This document shows positions 45,535 to 56,157 of a stretch of DNA of 64,000 nt, one piece after another. Positions within the stretch are counted from its first letter, which is position 1. Each line of letters starts with the position of its first letter. The notes beneath the pieces are model-generated. The model saw only the letters and a list, made by a program, of their open reading frames with translations, did not search any database and was not told the DNA's origin. The DNA lies in the NCBI GenBank assembly GCA_026004795.1, contig BPJV01000001.1, positions 654,446 through 718,445 of the forward strand. Reading direction: 5' to 3'. This DNA is from Pirellulaceae bacterium. Lineage in GTDB: Bacteria > Planctomycetota > Planctomycetia > Pirellulales > Pirellulaceae. A program made the position numbers and the translations under genes.

Positions 45535-46869
45535 TCACGGCACCTCAATCTGTTCGAGGACCGATTCGTCGATCTCGCCGCTCAGGAGCTTGGGCAGCAG
45601 CGTGTCGCGAAGGGCGGCGAGGCGGCGGTTTTGACAAACGTTCAGTGGAATGCGGCGGTGAAAATCGCCAACGAGTTCTTGGAATGCTTGCACAACATCA
45701 ACCGGCGGAATGGCCAGCGGGTAGCGGCTCATGTCTTTCCAGTTGGTACGCGGCATCTTCGTGCCGGCTGAGTGTGAGTCGGTATAGTCGACGAACTCCT
45801 TGCTGGAGACGAGAGAGAGCACGTAACTGCGCCAGTGTTCAGACTTCGGAACAATGACAAGAATGTCCGTTGAACAGACGCCGTCGACGGGTGCGATCCC
45901 GACCTTGTGAAAGTATGGCCGCAGTTTTCCGAAGAGTATTTCTCCGGTGTTGAATCGCGATTTCTGGCTGCCAACCTCGTCCGCACGTCCCCATGTATCC
46001 AGCGCGATGCACCGCCTTGGCATGTCCTGCAGGCCAATGTAGGGAGTCGCGGGCGGAACCTCCTCCGGCTTGATGCTGCGACGTGGGTTCTCTGAAACGT
46101 CGCCCAAGGTTCCCGCTTCCCAACCTTCCGGGATTGGGCCGAGGGGGGAGTCTTGGAAGGTGTTGGGGAAGAGGTCGGCGAGGTGTTTGGGGAGGGCGGG
46201 GGCGCGGCCTTCGGCTTTGGCGCGGACCGGGTCGAAGTCGATGAACCAGCTCTTGAAAATCGCCGCCGCCATCCCCTCCAGCGTCCGGTTCATCCGACGA
46301 TTCAACTCAATCTTGTCGTCCAACGTGCCAAGGATGTGCGCGATGCGACGTTGGGTTTCTAACGGAGGGAGAATGAACGGAATCTCTGACACGATTGACG
46401 TATTGAGATTCGGCATCGTGGCCCCGACAGCATGACGCGTAATCCACTCACGAGTGAAGGGGTGCCGTAAGACGAATGAGGCAAATCGTGGAACCACTAC
46501 CCCGCGGCCGAGATTAACCTTGATACAACCTGTCCCACAAAGCCAGCCTGCTTGTTCAGGTTCGATCAAAGCATGCCGCTCGACATCGCCGCGCCTGCTG
46601 TAAACGATATCACCTGCCGCCACGCGATGCCGCGATAGTCGCTCGGCATCGTCTTTTGAAATACGCGCGATGCCGTTTGCTACGATTCGGCCATCACCAA
46701 TGTTAACAGGCATAATTGACGGGATTCCGACGTCTACGTAATCGGACGCATGAAGCTGACTACCGAAGGGTCCGGTCTGTATTCGTCCCCCGGCGCGGCG
46801 CACGATCTCACCAAGCGTCGTGCGTTCCCAGTCAATTGGCAGTGCTGTCGATTGAAGGTCATTCGCCAT
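45535..46869 (-). CDS. hsdS: type I restriction-modification specificity subunit HsdS
   Basis: DNA-recognition subunit, 444 aa. Two target-recognition domains: the first at about 15-185 opens with RTTLGEIVRRAGGRIQTGPF, the second at about 230-410 opens with WEAGTLGDVSENPRRS. The conserved spacer helix between them reads LPPLETQRRIAHILGTLDDK, and a second helix near the end carries QNRRLAALRDTLLPKLLSGE. The two-domain structure predicts a bipartite recognition sequence, which cannot be read from the protein. Its ATG overlaps the last codons of a duplicated hsdM tail (ATGGCGAATGA), the ancestral overlap of the two genes. Confidence 0.93.
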   Translation of the reverse strand: MANDLQSTALPIDWERTTLGEIVRRAGGRIQTGPFGSQLHASDYVDVGIPSIMPVNIGDGRIVANGIARISKDDAERLSRHRVAAGDIVYSRRGDVERHALIEPEQAGWLCGTGCIKVNLGRGVVVPRFASFVLRHPFTREWITRHAVGATMPNLNTSIVSEIPFILPPLETQRRIAHILGTLDDKIELNRRMNRTLEGMAAAIFKSWFIDFDPVRAKAEGRAPALPKHLADLFPNTFQDSPLGPIPEGWEAGTLGDVSENPRRSIKPEEVPPATPYIGLQDMPRRCIALDTWGRADEVGSQKSRFNTGEILFGKLRPYFHKVGIAPVDGVCSTDILVIVPKSEHWRSYVLSLVSSKEFVDYTDSHSAGTKMPRTNWKDMSRYPLAIPPVDVVQAFQELVGDFHRRIPLNVCQNRRLAALRDTLLPKLLSGEIDESVLEQIEVP

Positions 46870-46925
46870 AACCCAGCACCTCCAGGTTCTTGCGGATGGC
46901 GGCGTCGAGTTGTTCGGCTTCGGCC
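46866..46925 (-). repeat. 60-bp duplicated 3' end of hsdM at the hsdS start
   Basis: This segment matches 47035-47094 (the true hsdM end) at 58 of 60 bases. Both copies encode a tail ending VLGYGE. This copy overlaps the hsdS start codon, so it probably marks the original gene junction, while the copy ending hsdM now lies beyond a hairpin repeat. Confidence 0.9.
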
Positions 46926-46945
46926 GTTGCCTTGCTGAAGTTTTT

Positions 46946-47022
46946 GAAACACAGAGGCACAGAGGTCACGGAGAGAGAGCGCAGGTTTTTTGCTCTGTGT
47001 TCTCTGTGTCTCCGTGTTTCCA
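46946..47022. repeat. 77-bp hairpin repeat, copy D (solo, between hsdM and hsdS)
   Basis: Left arm GAAACACAGAGGCACAGAG, right arm CTCTGTGTCTCCGTGTTTCC, with a T6 loop region. It separates the two copies of the hsdM tail. Confidence 0.9.
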
Positions 47023-47027
47023 TCTCT

Positions 47028-48797
<1,770 letters not shown>

Positions 48798-49012
48798 GTG
48801 TGATTCCTTCGAGTCGGTCATTCCATGGACGCATCGTCGAGCGAAAAGTTGAGTACAGTGTACCGGCTGATCGGGGAAGCTTCGACGGCCGTTTTGGCTC
48901 CCAGGCGGAGCCTGCGGTTCGGTGGGGCGTCAGGGTCAGGCTGCGACAGTCGGCTGCCGCGTCGTTGTCGGTTGCGTGGTGGATTATTGAGGCGGAGCCT
49001 CAGCGGCAGCGC

Positions 49013-49084
49013 GTTCCCAGGCAGAGCCTGGGAACGAGTTCACGTTGTGTCTGGTTGTCTGGTTCCCAGGCTCCGCCTGGGAAC
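49013..49084. repeat. REP-like palindrome cluster 2 (two intact copies)
   Basis: Intact GTTCCCAGGC-N3-GCCTGGGAAC palindromes at 49013-49035 and 49062-49084; a partial unit begins at 48895. The preceding 48950-49012 repeats the conserved spacer seen in cluster 1. An 11-bp tandem repeat (CGAACACCTGC twice) lies at about 49110-49131. The cluster fills the space between the hsdM start and the RAYT gene end. Confidence 0.9.
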
Positions 49085-49181
49085 CCACTGTCTGCCAGGC
49101 TCTGCCTGCCGAACACCTGCCGAACACCTGCCAAATATCGCGCTTGCCGAATAGGCAGCTCCGCACGATGTGTCCAACCGG

Positions 49182-49718
49182 CTACCTCCAGTCGGTATTT
49201 ACATCGAGCAGGCCAGGCTGACCGGCGTAGTTCCTGGCGCTGGAGTATCGCCAGTGCTCTGGGGCATCTACATAGCCGCGACGAAGCGGGTTGTTGTGGA
49301 TGTACTCGATCTTCTGCCACATCACGTCTTCCTGTTCGATCAACTGAGGATGGCTCCCCTCCTGCCACACTTGATGCGTCTGATCGACCTTGTGTCTCAG
49401 CTTGTAAAACTGAAGCTCCTGAAGAAGGGTTTCGTAGCCCAAGCGCTGCATCGTCTTGATGATCGTCGTCGCTGTGAACGACTTGAATTCTCCGACACGC
49501 CTGGCGAGTCGTGGCCCGACGGCAATCCAGTGCAGGTGGTTTTCCAGAATGACATACGCCAGGATTTCGATCTGTCGTTCACGCTGCAGAAACCGCCAGC
49601 TATCAAGGACGACTTCCGCGAATGCAGGATAGGAAAAGACGGGGAGCCAGGCGACCACCGTGTTGGTCATGAAATGGGGATAGTAGTCCTCACCGAAGCG
49701 GTAGCGGGATCGGGACAC
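49182..49718 (-). CDS. REP-associated tyrosine transposase (RAYT, Y1 transposase family)
   Basis: A 178-aa single-domain HUH-type enzyme related to the IS200/IS605 Y1 transposases. It has the metal-binding histidine pair in VILENHLHWIAVGP (usual form VIMPNHxH). A FTATTIIKTMQRLG helix in the middle probably precedes the catalytic tyrosine region. The C-terminus IEYIHNNPLRRGYV with EHWRYSSARNY is highly typical of RAYTs. The start is GTG at 49718. REP-like palindrome clusters lie on both sides (nearest ends 49084 and 49776), the classic arrangement for an enzyme that mobilises REPs in trans. Confidence 0.9.
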   Translation of the reverse strand: MSRSRYRFGEDYYPHFMTNTVVAWLPVFSYPAFAEVVLDSWRFLQRERQIEILAYVILENHLHWIAVGPRLARRVGEFKSFTATTIIKTMQRLGYETLLQELQFYKLRHKVDQTHQVWQEGSHPQLIEQEDVMWQKIEYIHNNPLRRGYVDAPEHWRYSSARNYAGQPGLLDVNTDWR

Positions 49719-49775
49719 GGTTTGAGCTCCTTTGCGATGCCTGGGCCGTTTCGCGGCAGAGCCGCAATGCCGGGC

Positions 49776-49965
49776 GTTCCCAGGCGGAGCCTGGGAACGA
49801 GTTCACGTTGGTTTATCTGATGTCTGGTTCCCAGGCTCCGCCTGGGAACCCAATGTCTTCCAGGCTCCGCCTGCCCAACCGGCTGCCGCGTCGTTGTCGG
49901 TTGCGTGGTGGATTATCGAGGCGGAGCCTCGGTTGGCAGTACGTTCCCAGGCGGAGCCTGGGAAC
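49776..49965. repeat. REP-like palindrome cluster 3 (three copies)
   Basis: Copies at 49776-49798, 49827-49849 and 49943-49965, with the conserved GAGGCGGAGCCTC spacer between the last two. The layout of the second and third copies mirrors the first and second copies of cluster 1, so these are two copies of one composite unit of about 140 bp. Confidence 0.9.
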
Positions 49966-49980
49966 GAGTTTAAACGAGTT

Positions 49981-50014
49981 CAATATAGCGGCTGATGCAA
50001 TATAGCGGCTGATG
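49981..50014. repeat. perfect 17-bp tandem duplication
   Basis: The unit CAATATAGCGGCTGATG occurs twice head to tail (49981-49997 and 49998-50014), just outside REP cluster 3. Confidence 0.85.
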
Positions 50015-50080
50015 GAAAAGGTCTCGCTGGTATTCTCGGCATTCCGGTGTCTGGTTGTATGGCTCAGTGCATGGTGTGTC

Positions 50081-50189
50081 GTTCCCAGGCAGAGCCCGGG
50101 AACGAGTTCAACGAGTTCACGTTGGTTGTGTGGTGGATTATTGAGGCGGAGCCTCGGTGGCAGTGCGTTCCCAGGCAGAGCCTGGGGAC
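50081..50189. repeat. REP-like palindrome cluster 4 (two slightly degenerate copies)
   Basis: Copies at 50081-50103 and 50167-50189, each with one base change in the right arm, joined by the conserved spacer. The interval 49719-50541 contains no gene other than these repeats and the inverted repeat that follows. Confidence 0.88.
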
Positions 50190-50232
50190 GAGTTCATGCT
50201 ACAGCATCGGCCTGGCGAGTTCACCGATGACA

Positions 50233-50266
50233 CTGTTAACCGTGTTCAGGTTAACGGTTAACAGTC
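50233..50266. promoter_or_regulatory. GTTAAC-rich inverted repeat upstream of the sulfur operon
   Basis: Perfect 11-bp arms ACTGTTAACCG (50233-50243) and CGGTTAACAGT (50256-50266), with further GTTAAC words between and just after them. It lies about 275 bp before the first gene of the sulfide operon. It may be an operator for a dimeric regulator or another small repeat; no regulator gene is adjacent. Confidence 0.45.
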
Positions 50267-50541
50267 TGGGTTAACAGGCAACAGCGAACTGAGGGACCGA
50301 AGGGTGGTTCCTCCTCTCTTCGTACGGTTTCATCTGAGGGTTTCCCCATGGGCCAGGTAAATCCCGCTGGTGCCAGGCAAATAATCGCTTTTCTGGGGCT
50401 TTTCTTGGTGGTTTTCGTGGAACTGGCTCTGCGTGGTACGGGAACTGCATTGAAGGATTGGCACCACGGCGACGATTGCCGAAGGCCAAGTCGAACCCGA
50501 ATCGAACACAGACGAACACGAACGGAGAGGGAGTCGCGAAG

Positions 50542-51957
50542 ATGTTTTTCCAACGGTATTACTTGAACTGCTTGTCCCATGCGTCGTACATGATCGCCGA
50601 CGAGGAAACAAAGGTCGCGGCGGTGGTCGATCCACAACGGGATGTAGATCAATATCTGCAGGATGCCGCCGAGCATGGGTTCCAGATCAAGTACGTGTTT
50701 CTGACCCACTTCCACGCCGATTTCTTGGCCGGGCACATCGAGTTGCGAGACAAGGTGGGAGCCAAAATCTACTTGGGAGCTCGCGCCGAAGCGGAGTTCG
50801 ATTTCACGCCGGTACGGGACGGGGATGTGATCGAGTTTGGTAAGGTGCGACTGGTGATCTTGGAAACCCCGGGGCATACGCCGGAATCGATTTCCATCGT
50901 GGTGTACGATTTGGCAGTCAGCGACGAAGTGCCGTTTGGTGTATTGACCGGTGACACGTTGTTCATTGGTGATGTGGGGCGTCCCGACTTGTTGGCCTCG
51001 ATCGGCGTGACGGCCGATGAGCTGGCTGAGATGCTGTACGATTCGCTGCACAACAAGTTGATGAAGCTGCCGGACGAAACCCGCGTCTACCCGGCACATG
51101 GTGCGGGGTCGTTGTGCGGGAAGCAGTTGGGCGATGCCCCCTATTCGACCATCGGAGAGCAGAAGAAGTACAACTATGCTTTGCAACCGATGAGTTTGGA
51201 GGAATTCAAGAAGATCGTCACGGCGGAGCAGCCCGAGGCGCCGGACTACTTCGTCCACGATGCGATTCTCAATCGCAAGGATCGCCCTGTACTCGATGAG
51301 GCGTTGCAGCGGTCGTTGAAAGCTCTGCCGCTGGAGGAGGTGTTGGAACTGCAGCGCCAGGGGGCTCAGATCCTCGACACGCGCGATGCGGCCGACTTCG
51401 CTGGCGGGCATCTGAAGGGCGCCATCAACATCGGCCTGGACGGCAAGTACGCCTTGTGGTGCGGCACGATTCTGAGGAAGGAGCAGCCGATCGTGGTGAT
51501 CGCCGATCCGGGGCGTGAGGCCGAGGCGGTGATGCGCTTGGGGCGCATCGGATTCGATTATGTGCGAGGTTACCTCGATGGCGGTCCGCGGGCCCTGGAT
51601 GGACATCCTGAATTGTTGCAGACGACGCCGCGAATCACCGCCCCGGCGTTGGCGGAACGGATCGACGCACGCGACGATGTCCAAGTCATCGATGTTCGGG
51701 CGGAGAAGGAGTGGCAGGCGGGGCACATCCCGGGCAGTCTGAACATCCCGTTGAACGATCTGCCAGAGCGGTTGGACGAGATTCCAGCCGACCAGGAATG
51801 CGTGGTGCACTGCGAAGGGGGCTATCGCTCGTCGATCGCGGCCAGCTTGCTGCAACGGGCCGAGCGCCACGTTTGGGACCTGGTTGGTGGTTTCAAGGCA
51901 TGGGCGGCGTCCAAGTTGCCCGTGGTGGAGGAGCACTCGGAGACCGCAGCAAAATAG
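50542..51957 (+). CDS. metallo-beta-lactamase-fold hydrolase with two rhodanese domains (persulfide dioxygenase-like)
   Basis: A 471-aa cytoplasmic enzyme. The N-terminal domain (about 1-240) has FLTHFHADFLAGHIELR and the later ligand segment YPAHGAGSLCG, as in ETHE1-type persulfide dioxygenases, which oxidise glutathione persulfide to sulfite. Two rhodanese domains follow. The first (about 265-345) lacks an active-site cysteine (VVIADPG at that place) and is probably structural. The second (about 375-455) has the active form VVHCEGGYRSSIA. GGAGAGGGAG precedes the ATG at 50542. As first gene of the sulfur operon it would consume the persulfide made by the SQR encoded downstream. Confidence 0.88.
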   Translation: MFFQRYYLNCLSHASYMIADEETKVAAVVDPQRDVDQYLQDAAEHGFQIKYVFLTHFHADFLAGHIELRDKVGAKIYLGARAEAEFDFTPVRDGDVIEFGKVRLVILETPGHTPESISIVVYDLAVSDEVPFGVLTGDTLFIGDVGRPDLLASIGVTADELAEMLYDSLHNKLMKLPDETRVYPAHGAGSLCGKQLGDAPYSTIGEQKKYNYALQPMSLEEFKKIVTAEQPEAPDYFVHDAILNRKDRPVLDEALQRSLKALPLEEVLELQRQGAQILDTRDAADFAGGHLKGAINIGLDGKYALWCGTILRKEQPIVVIADPGREAEAVMRLGRIGFDYVRGYLDGGPRALDGHPELLQTTPRITAPALAERIDARDDVQVIDVRAEKEWQAGHIPGSLNIPLNDLPERLDEIPADQECVVHCEGGYRSSIAASLLQRAERHVWDLVGGFKAWAASKLPVVEEHSETAAK

Positions 51958-52062
51958 GTGAAGCAGTTACCCCGGCGGGGCGCGGCAGCAAACTGCCGTC
52001 GTCCCGCCGGCAGGTTGGAAGCAATGATATGACTTTGATCACATAGCAAAAGGAGCGCATAG

Positions 52063-52683
52063 ATGTCTGCAGTCGCTGATCGTCCATCGATTCGGAGTAT
52101 GCAACCCAAAGAGGTTTACGAGAAGATTCAGCGGGGGGAAGAAGTGGTCATCCTCGATGTGCGGACCCCGGTCGAATTTCGCGAGGTCCACATCGTCGGC
52201 GCGCGGAATATGCCGCTGGATCAACTCGATGCCGAAGCTCTGAAGGCTGAGGGGTTGGGCACGGCGGAGAAGCCGCTGTATGTGGTGTGCCGGAGCGGCA
52301 ACCGATCCAGCAAGGCATGCGACAAGCTGTTGGCGGCCGGGCTGGAGAACATCATCAACATCGACGGCGGAACCCTGGCATGGGACGCGGCCGGGTTGCC
52401 AGTGAAGCGCGGTAAGAAAGCGATTTCGCTTGAACGCCAGGTGCGGATTGCCGCCGGTTTTCTGGTGCTGGCCGGTGTGGTGCTGGGTTACCTGGTTCAT
52501 CCTGGATTCTTTCTGCTCTCCGGATTCGTGGGGGCAGGTCTGATGTTTGCCGGCATCACTGACACATGCGCCATGGGAATGCTGCTGGCCAAGATGCCAT
52601 GGAATCGTGTGTCCGGTTGTGACGCGTCGGGCAAGTCCTCGCCGGCAGCGGGCGGGGCCGAGGGCAGCCAGTGCAGCACCTGA
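52063..52683 (+). CDS. rhodanese domain fused to DUF2892 membrane domain
   Basis: A 206-aa protein. The N-terminal rhodanese (about 12-115) has the active-site loop VVCRSGNRSSKAC and should transfer sulfane sulfur to sulfite or a thiol. The C-terminal DUF2892 part has two membrane helices (about 130-150 and 154-172) and the conserved TCAMGMLLAKMPWNR end, which anchors it at the membrane. AAGGAG precedes the ATG. It lies 105 bp after the metallohydrolase and would link persulfide chemistry to the exporter encoded next. Confidence 0.9.
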   Translation: MSAVADRPSIRSMQPKEVYEKIQRGEEVVILDVRTPVEFREVHIVGARNMPLDQLDAEALKAEGLGTAEKPLYVVCRSGNRSSKACDKLLAAGLENIINIDGGTLAWDAAGLPVKRGKKAISLERQVRIAAGFLVLAGVVLGYLVHPGFFLLSGFVGAGLMFAGITDTCAMGMLLAKMPWNRVSGCDASGKSSPAAGGAEGSQCST

Positions 52684-52805
52684 ACGTAGCCTGACAAGAC
52701 CAGGCCGCCCGGGTTGGCGGCCCGATGCATCGATGGAGCTGAAGTCTTTAAAGAGCCGCAAGGCGGTTGAACGCTCGGGGTGCGCGCCGAGGGAGGAGAG
52801 GTCCC

Positions 52806-53717
52806 GTGTTGTACACCATTGTTGGAGCCAGCCTGATCGGTTTGAGCCTCGGTTTGCTGGGAGCCGGTGGGTCGATTCTGACCGTGCCGGTGCTGACCTA
52901 TGTGTTGGGGCATGACAGCAAGGCGGCAATCGCTGAGTCGTTGGCCATCGTGGGCGGTATCGCAGCCTCCGGAGCGATGCTGTACGCCAAATCGGGTTTA
53001 GTCGATTGGCGCAGCGTTTTGTTTTTCGGCTTGCCTGGCATGGCGGGGACCTACCTGGGGGCATGGTGCGCGAAGTACGTTAGTGGCGGGGTGCAATTGA
53101 GTTTGTTTGCCGTCGTCATGCTGGCGGCCGCCTGGATGATGGCTAGCCCGCCCAGTGGGCTGAGCGGAGACGACGAGCATGTCGATAGCCAGTCACCATC
53201 CGATGGCCGCAAGTCGATCTGGACGGTGGCTCCGCAAGGGCTGGCTGTCGGAGTATTGACCGGCTTGGTGGGAGTCGGCGGCGGGTTCTTGATCGTCCCC
53301 GCCCTGGTGCTGCTGGCCGGGTTGTCGATGCGGGTGGCGGTGGGGACGAGCCTGGTAGTGATCGCCCTCAACGCCGGGACAGGATTCATCAAGTACTTCG
53401 ACGTTCTGCAGCATACCGGGCAGGCCATCGATTGGAGGGCGGTAGGCATCTTTCTGGCCATCGGGATTGCCGGTTCTGTGGTGGGGAAGCGGATCGGGAC
53501 GCGGGTCGACCAACAGACGCTGCGCAAAGCGTTCGCTGGTTTCTTGTTGGCGATGGGAGTATTTGTGTTGAGCCGAGAAGCGCCCGTGGTATGGCATGAG
53601 TGGCAGGCAACGAAGTCAAGCGGTTGGACATCACAAGAGTGGGGTGAGGAGGCGGCAATGGTGCTGCGGCCACCTGTGTCCCGCGGGGCACGGGCCTTCA
53701 ATTTTCAAGGGGAATGA
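52806..53717 (+). CDS. TauE/SafE family sulfite/anion exporter
   Basis: Integral membrane protein (303 aa; GTG start at 52806 after GGAGGAGAGG) with about eight hydrophobic helices in two repeats. Each repeat contains the family's Gly-rich pattern (SLGLLGAGGSILTVPVL near the start; LTGLVGVGGGFLIVPALVLL near residue 155). The context suggests export of sulfite, thiosulfate or sulfonate formed by sulfide oxidation; import is also possible within this family. The stop overlaps the SQR start by 4 bp (ATGA). Confidence 0.9.
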   Translation: MLYTIVGASLIGLSLGLLGAGGSILTVPVLTYVLGHDSKAAIAESLAIVGGIAASGAMLYAKSGLVDWRSVLFFGLPGMAGTYLGAWCAKYVSGGVQLSLFAVVMLAAAWMMASPPSGLSGDDEHVDSQSPSDGRKSIWTVAPQGLAVGVLTGLVGVGGGFLIVPALVLLAGLSMRVAVGTSLVVIALNAGTGFIKYFDVLQHTGQAIDWRAVGIFLAIGIAGSVVGKRIGTRVDQQTLRKAFAGFLLAMGVFVLSREAPVVWHEWQATKSSGWTSQEWGEEAAMVLRPPVSRGARAFNFQGE

Positions 53718-54973
53718 TCATGAATGCGGGATTAACGAACGACGTGGCAGCCGGAGTCGACGAGGCCGCCGGGACGCCCAAACGGGTCGAGCATCACGAA
53801 GTGGTGATCGTGGGAGGCGGTACCGGAGGAATTACCGTTGCGGCCCGGTTGACCAAAGGATGGGGCAAGAAGCCCGATGTGGTGGTGATCGATCCGTCGG
53901 ACGATCATTACTACCAACCTGCCTGGACGTTGGTTGGCGGCGGAACCTATCGGTTGGAGAAAACGCGTCGCCCCGAAGCGCAGGTCATCCCTCGCAAAGC
54001 CAAGTGGTTGAAGGAAGCCGTCGTTCAGTTCGTGCCGGACGAGAATTACGTCCTGACACGCGAGGGGACCAAGGTCGTCTATCGATGGCTGGTCGTAGCG
54101 GCTGGTATCCACATTCACTGGGACAAGATCAAGGGCCTGTCCGAAGCGATCGGCACGCGCTGGGTGTGCAGCAATTACTCCTATAAGACGGCCGCTTACA
54201 CCTGGGAGTGCATCCGCAATTTTCAGGGTGGAGTGGCGATCTTCACCCAGCCTGCCGGGGCCATCAAGTGTGGCGGTGCGCCGCAGAAGATCTGCTACCT
54301 GGCCGAAGACTACTTCCGTCGCCACGGCGTGCGCGACAAGACACGCGTTATTTTTGCTTCGGCCGGTAAGCGCATCTTTGCGGTCGACAAGTATCGCGTT
54401 GTGCTGGAACGAATCATCCACGAGCGAGGTATCGAGACGTTGTTTCGGCACGACTTGATCGAGATTCGAGCCGACGAGCACGAGGCGGTGTTCAAGAACT
54501 TGGATACAGAAGAAGATACGGTCTTGCACTACGACATGATCCACGTGACTCCGCCGCAGGGACCGCCGCCGTTTATCGCCGAAAGCCCTTTGGCCGACGC
54601 CCATGGCTGGGTGGATGTCGATCCGCAAACGTTACAGCACAAGAAGTTTCCCAATGTTTTCGGCATCGGCGATTGCACGAATCTTCCGACCTCCAAAACG
54701 GGAGCGGCCATCCGCAAGCAAGCGCCAGTCTTGGTGAGGAATTTGCAAGCGGCGATGCGAGGACAGCCATTAACGGCCAAGTACAACGGGTATACATCAT
54801 GCCCGGTGGTGACGCGCTATGGTAAGTTGGTGTTGGCGGAGTTCGATTATGAGCACCAGCCGGCGGAAACATTTCCATTCGACCAGGCCAAGGAGCGGTG
54901 GAGCATGTGGGTGCTGAAGAAATACATCCTGCCGCGACTGTACTGGTACGGCATGCTAAAGGGACGCGCTTGA
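53714..54973 (+). CDS. sulfide:quinone oxidoreductase (type II SQR-like)
   Basis: FAD-dependent membrane-associated enzyme (419 aa) that oxidises sulfide and passes electrons to quinone. The FAD fold starts VVIVGGGTGGITVAARL (about 31). PAGAIKCGGAPQK and FGIGDCTNLPTSKTGAAIRK are SQR hallmarks. Cysteines in WVCSNYS, IKCGG and TSCPVV are available for the polysulfide centre, though which are catalytic needs an alignment. The hydrophobic C-terminal helix (WVLKKYILPRLYWYG) fits membrane binding. Coupled to the TauE gene and central to the operon. Confidence 0.92.
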   Translation: MIMNAGLTNDVAAGVDEAAGTPKRVEHHEVVIVGGGTGGITVAARLTKGWGKKPDVVVIDPSDDHYYQPAWTLVGGGTYRLEKTRRPEAQVIPRKAKWLKEAVVQFVPDENYVLTREGTKVVYRWLVVAAGIHIHWDKIKGLSEAIGTRWVCSNYSYKTAAYTWECIRNFQGGVAIFTQPAGAIKCGGAPQKICYLAEDYFRRHGVRDKTRVIFASAGKRIFAVDKYRVVLERIIHERGIETLFRHDLIEIRADEHEAVFKNLDTEEDTVLHYDMIHVTPPQGPPPFIAESPLADAHGWVDVDPQTLQHKKFPNVFGIGDCTNLPTSKTGAAIRKQAPVLVRNLQAAMRGQPLTAKYNGYTSCPVVTRYGKLVLAEFDYEHQPAETFPFDQAKERWSMWVLKKYILPRLYWYGMLKGRA

Positions 54974-54988
54974 GCGAGAGGGGGCTTG

Positions 54989-55603
54989 ATGATGGTCATA
55001 ACGAGAATTTGCAACCGGGTTTCCCCAAGGGGACGGGCGACCGGTCGACCGATCCATGGGGCAGTCCTGGTGGGAGCGATGGCCGGAATGCTGTGGTGGG
55101 GAGGGCAGCATGCGTCGAGCCAAGAGGCGATGGCCTACACGTACCCCCTGATCCAGGAGTATGGCCCCGTAGTGCGTTTGCCGAATGCGGCGCAGCAACC
55201 CAGGGACGGCAGTCGCATCGTCGTCGATCTGACGCGGGGAGGAGAGCCGAGTCAGTTGAACTCGGCGATCGAGAAGGTGGCCAGGTTCGTCAACATTTAT
55301 GCCGGTGCTGGCGACAAACCGGCGGCAGCACAGATCGTCGTGGTGTTGCACGGCAATGCGACACTGGTCAGTTTGAGGGATAACGCTTACGAGGAGGAAT
55401 TCGGAGTTGCCACAAATCCCCATCTACCTTTGATACGCCAGTTGCGAGAGGCGGGAGTCAAATTCTTGGTATGCGGCCAATCGTTGGCCGGGTATGGAAG
55501 AAAACCAACTGAGGTGGATCCGGTTGTGGAATTAGCCGTATCAGCGTTAACGGCTTTGGTAAATCTGCAATCCGATGGATTCGCGTATGTTCCGCTACAA
55601 TGA
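54989..55603 (+). CDS. exported DsrE/DsrF-like protein
   Basis: A 204-aa protein. After a hydrophobic N-terminal segment (about 24-45, a likely signal peptide) comes a DsrE-type alpha/beta domain with IVVVLHGNATLVSL and VKFLVCGQSLAGYG; the single cysteine in the latter sits where DsrE-family sulfur carriers have theirs. It may carry sulfane sulfur outside the cytoplasm. The gene starts 16 bp after the SQR stop, in the same operon. The ATG at 54989 was preferred over TTG 54986. Confidence 0.8.
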   Translation: MMVITRICNRVSPRGRATGRPIHGAVLVGAMAGMLWWGGQHASSQEAMAYTYPLIQEYGPVVRLPNAAQQPRDGSRIVVDLTRGGEPSQLNSAIEKVARFVNIYAGAGDKPAAAQIVVVLHGNATLVSLRDNAYEEEFGVATNPHLPLIRQLREAGVKFLVCGQSLAGYGRKPTEVDPVVELAVSALTALVNLQSDGFAYVPLQ

Positions 55604-55788
55604 GCACTAGGGCGTGACGCATGCGCCGATTGCGCACCGTTGCGTAGCGCTCGGTAATCCGATTCGCGCTGGAGTCATTGGTTTGGTGGGGCAACCGAGG
55701 TCGAAAAGAATGGGGAGTCCCGATTCAGGTAAGCAGCGCGGTGCAGATGATACGCAGTTTTTTCTCTAATGTTGAAGGTTTGTCATCC

Positions 55789-56124
55789 ATGGGTAACATT
55801 CCGCACGCGACATCCAAAGATTTTGATCTATTAGTAAAGCATTCGAGCGAGCCAGTAGTAGTCGACTTCTATGCTTCGTGGTGTCCTCCGTGCAAGATGT
55901 TGGCACCTATCTTGGATCGTTTGGCCAAGGAGTACGAGGGCAGGATCCGTTTTATTAAAGTGAACACCGATGAACAACCACAGTTGGCGTCGCAATTTCA
56001 GATTCGCGGCGTTCCCACTCTGATCTTGTTCCACCAAGGAAACGTGGTCGATCAAATCGTGGGCGTACCGGCGGAGAAGGCATTTCGGGCCAAGCTGGAT
56101 GAACTCGCTGGTGCTACTGGTTGA
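55789..56124 (+). CDS. thioredoxin
   Basis: Cytosolic 111-aa thioredoxin: VVVDFYASWCPPCKML (active site WCPPCK instead of the usual WCGPCK), VNTDEQPQLASQFQIRGVPT with the cis-proline, and FHQGNVVDQIVGVP. The Pro-Pro active site is typical of a subgroup that can be more reducing or act on persulfides; that is inference. ATG 55789 has GAAGG upstream; the longer frame from 55678 has no support. Position in the sulfur operon suggests reduction of protein or low-molecular-weight persulfides. Confidence 0.93.
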   Translation: MGNIPHATSKDFDLLVKHSSEPVVVDFYASWCPPCKMLAPILDRLAKEYEGRIRFIKVNTDEQPQLASQFQIRGVPTLILFHQGNVVDQIVGVPAEKAFRAKLDELAGATG

Positions 56125-56157
56125 GGCGATTTTCTATCCCCATTTGTCTGGTGAAGC

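Noticed and set aside
50251-51936. Open frame of 561 codons on the minus strand
   Set aside because: Antisense to the metallohydrolase-rhodanese gene, which has complete metal-binding motifs.
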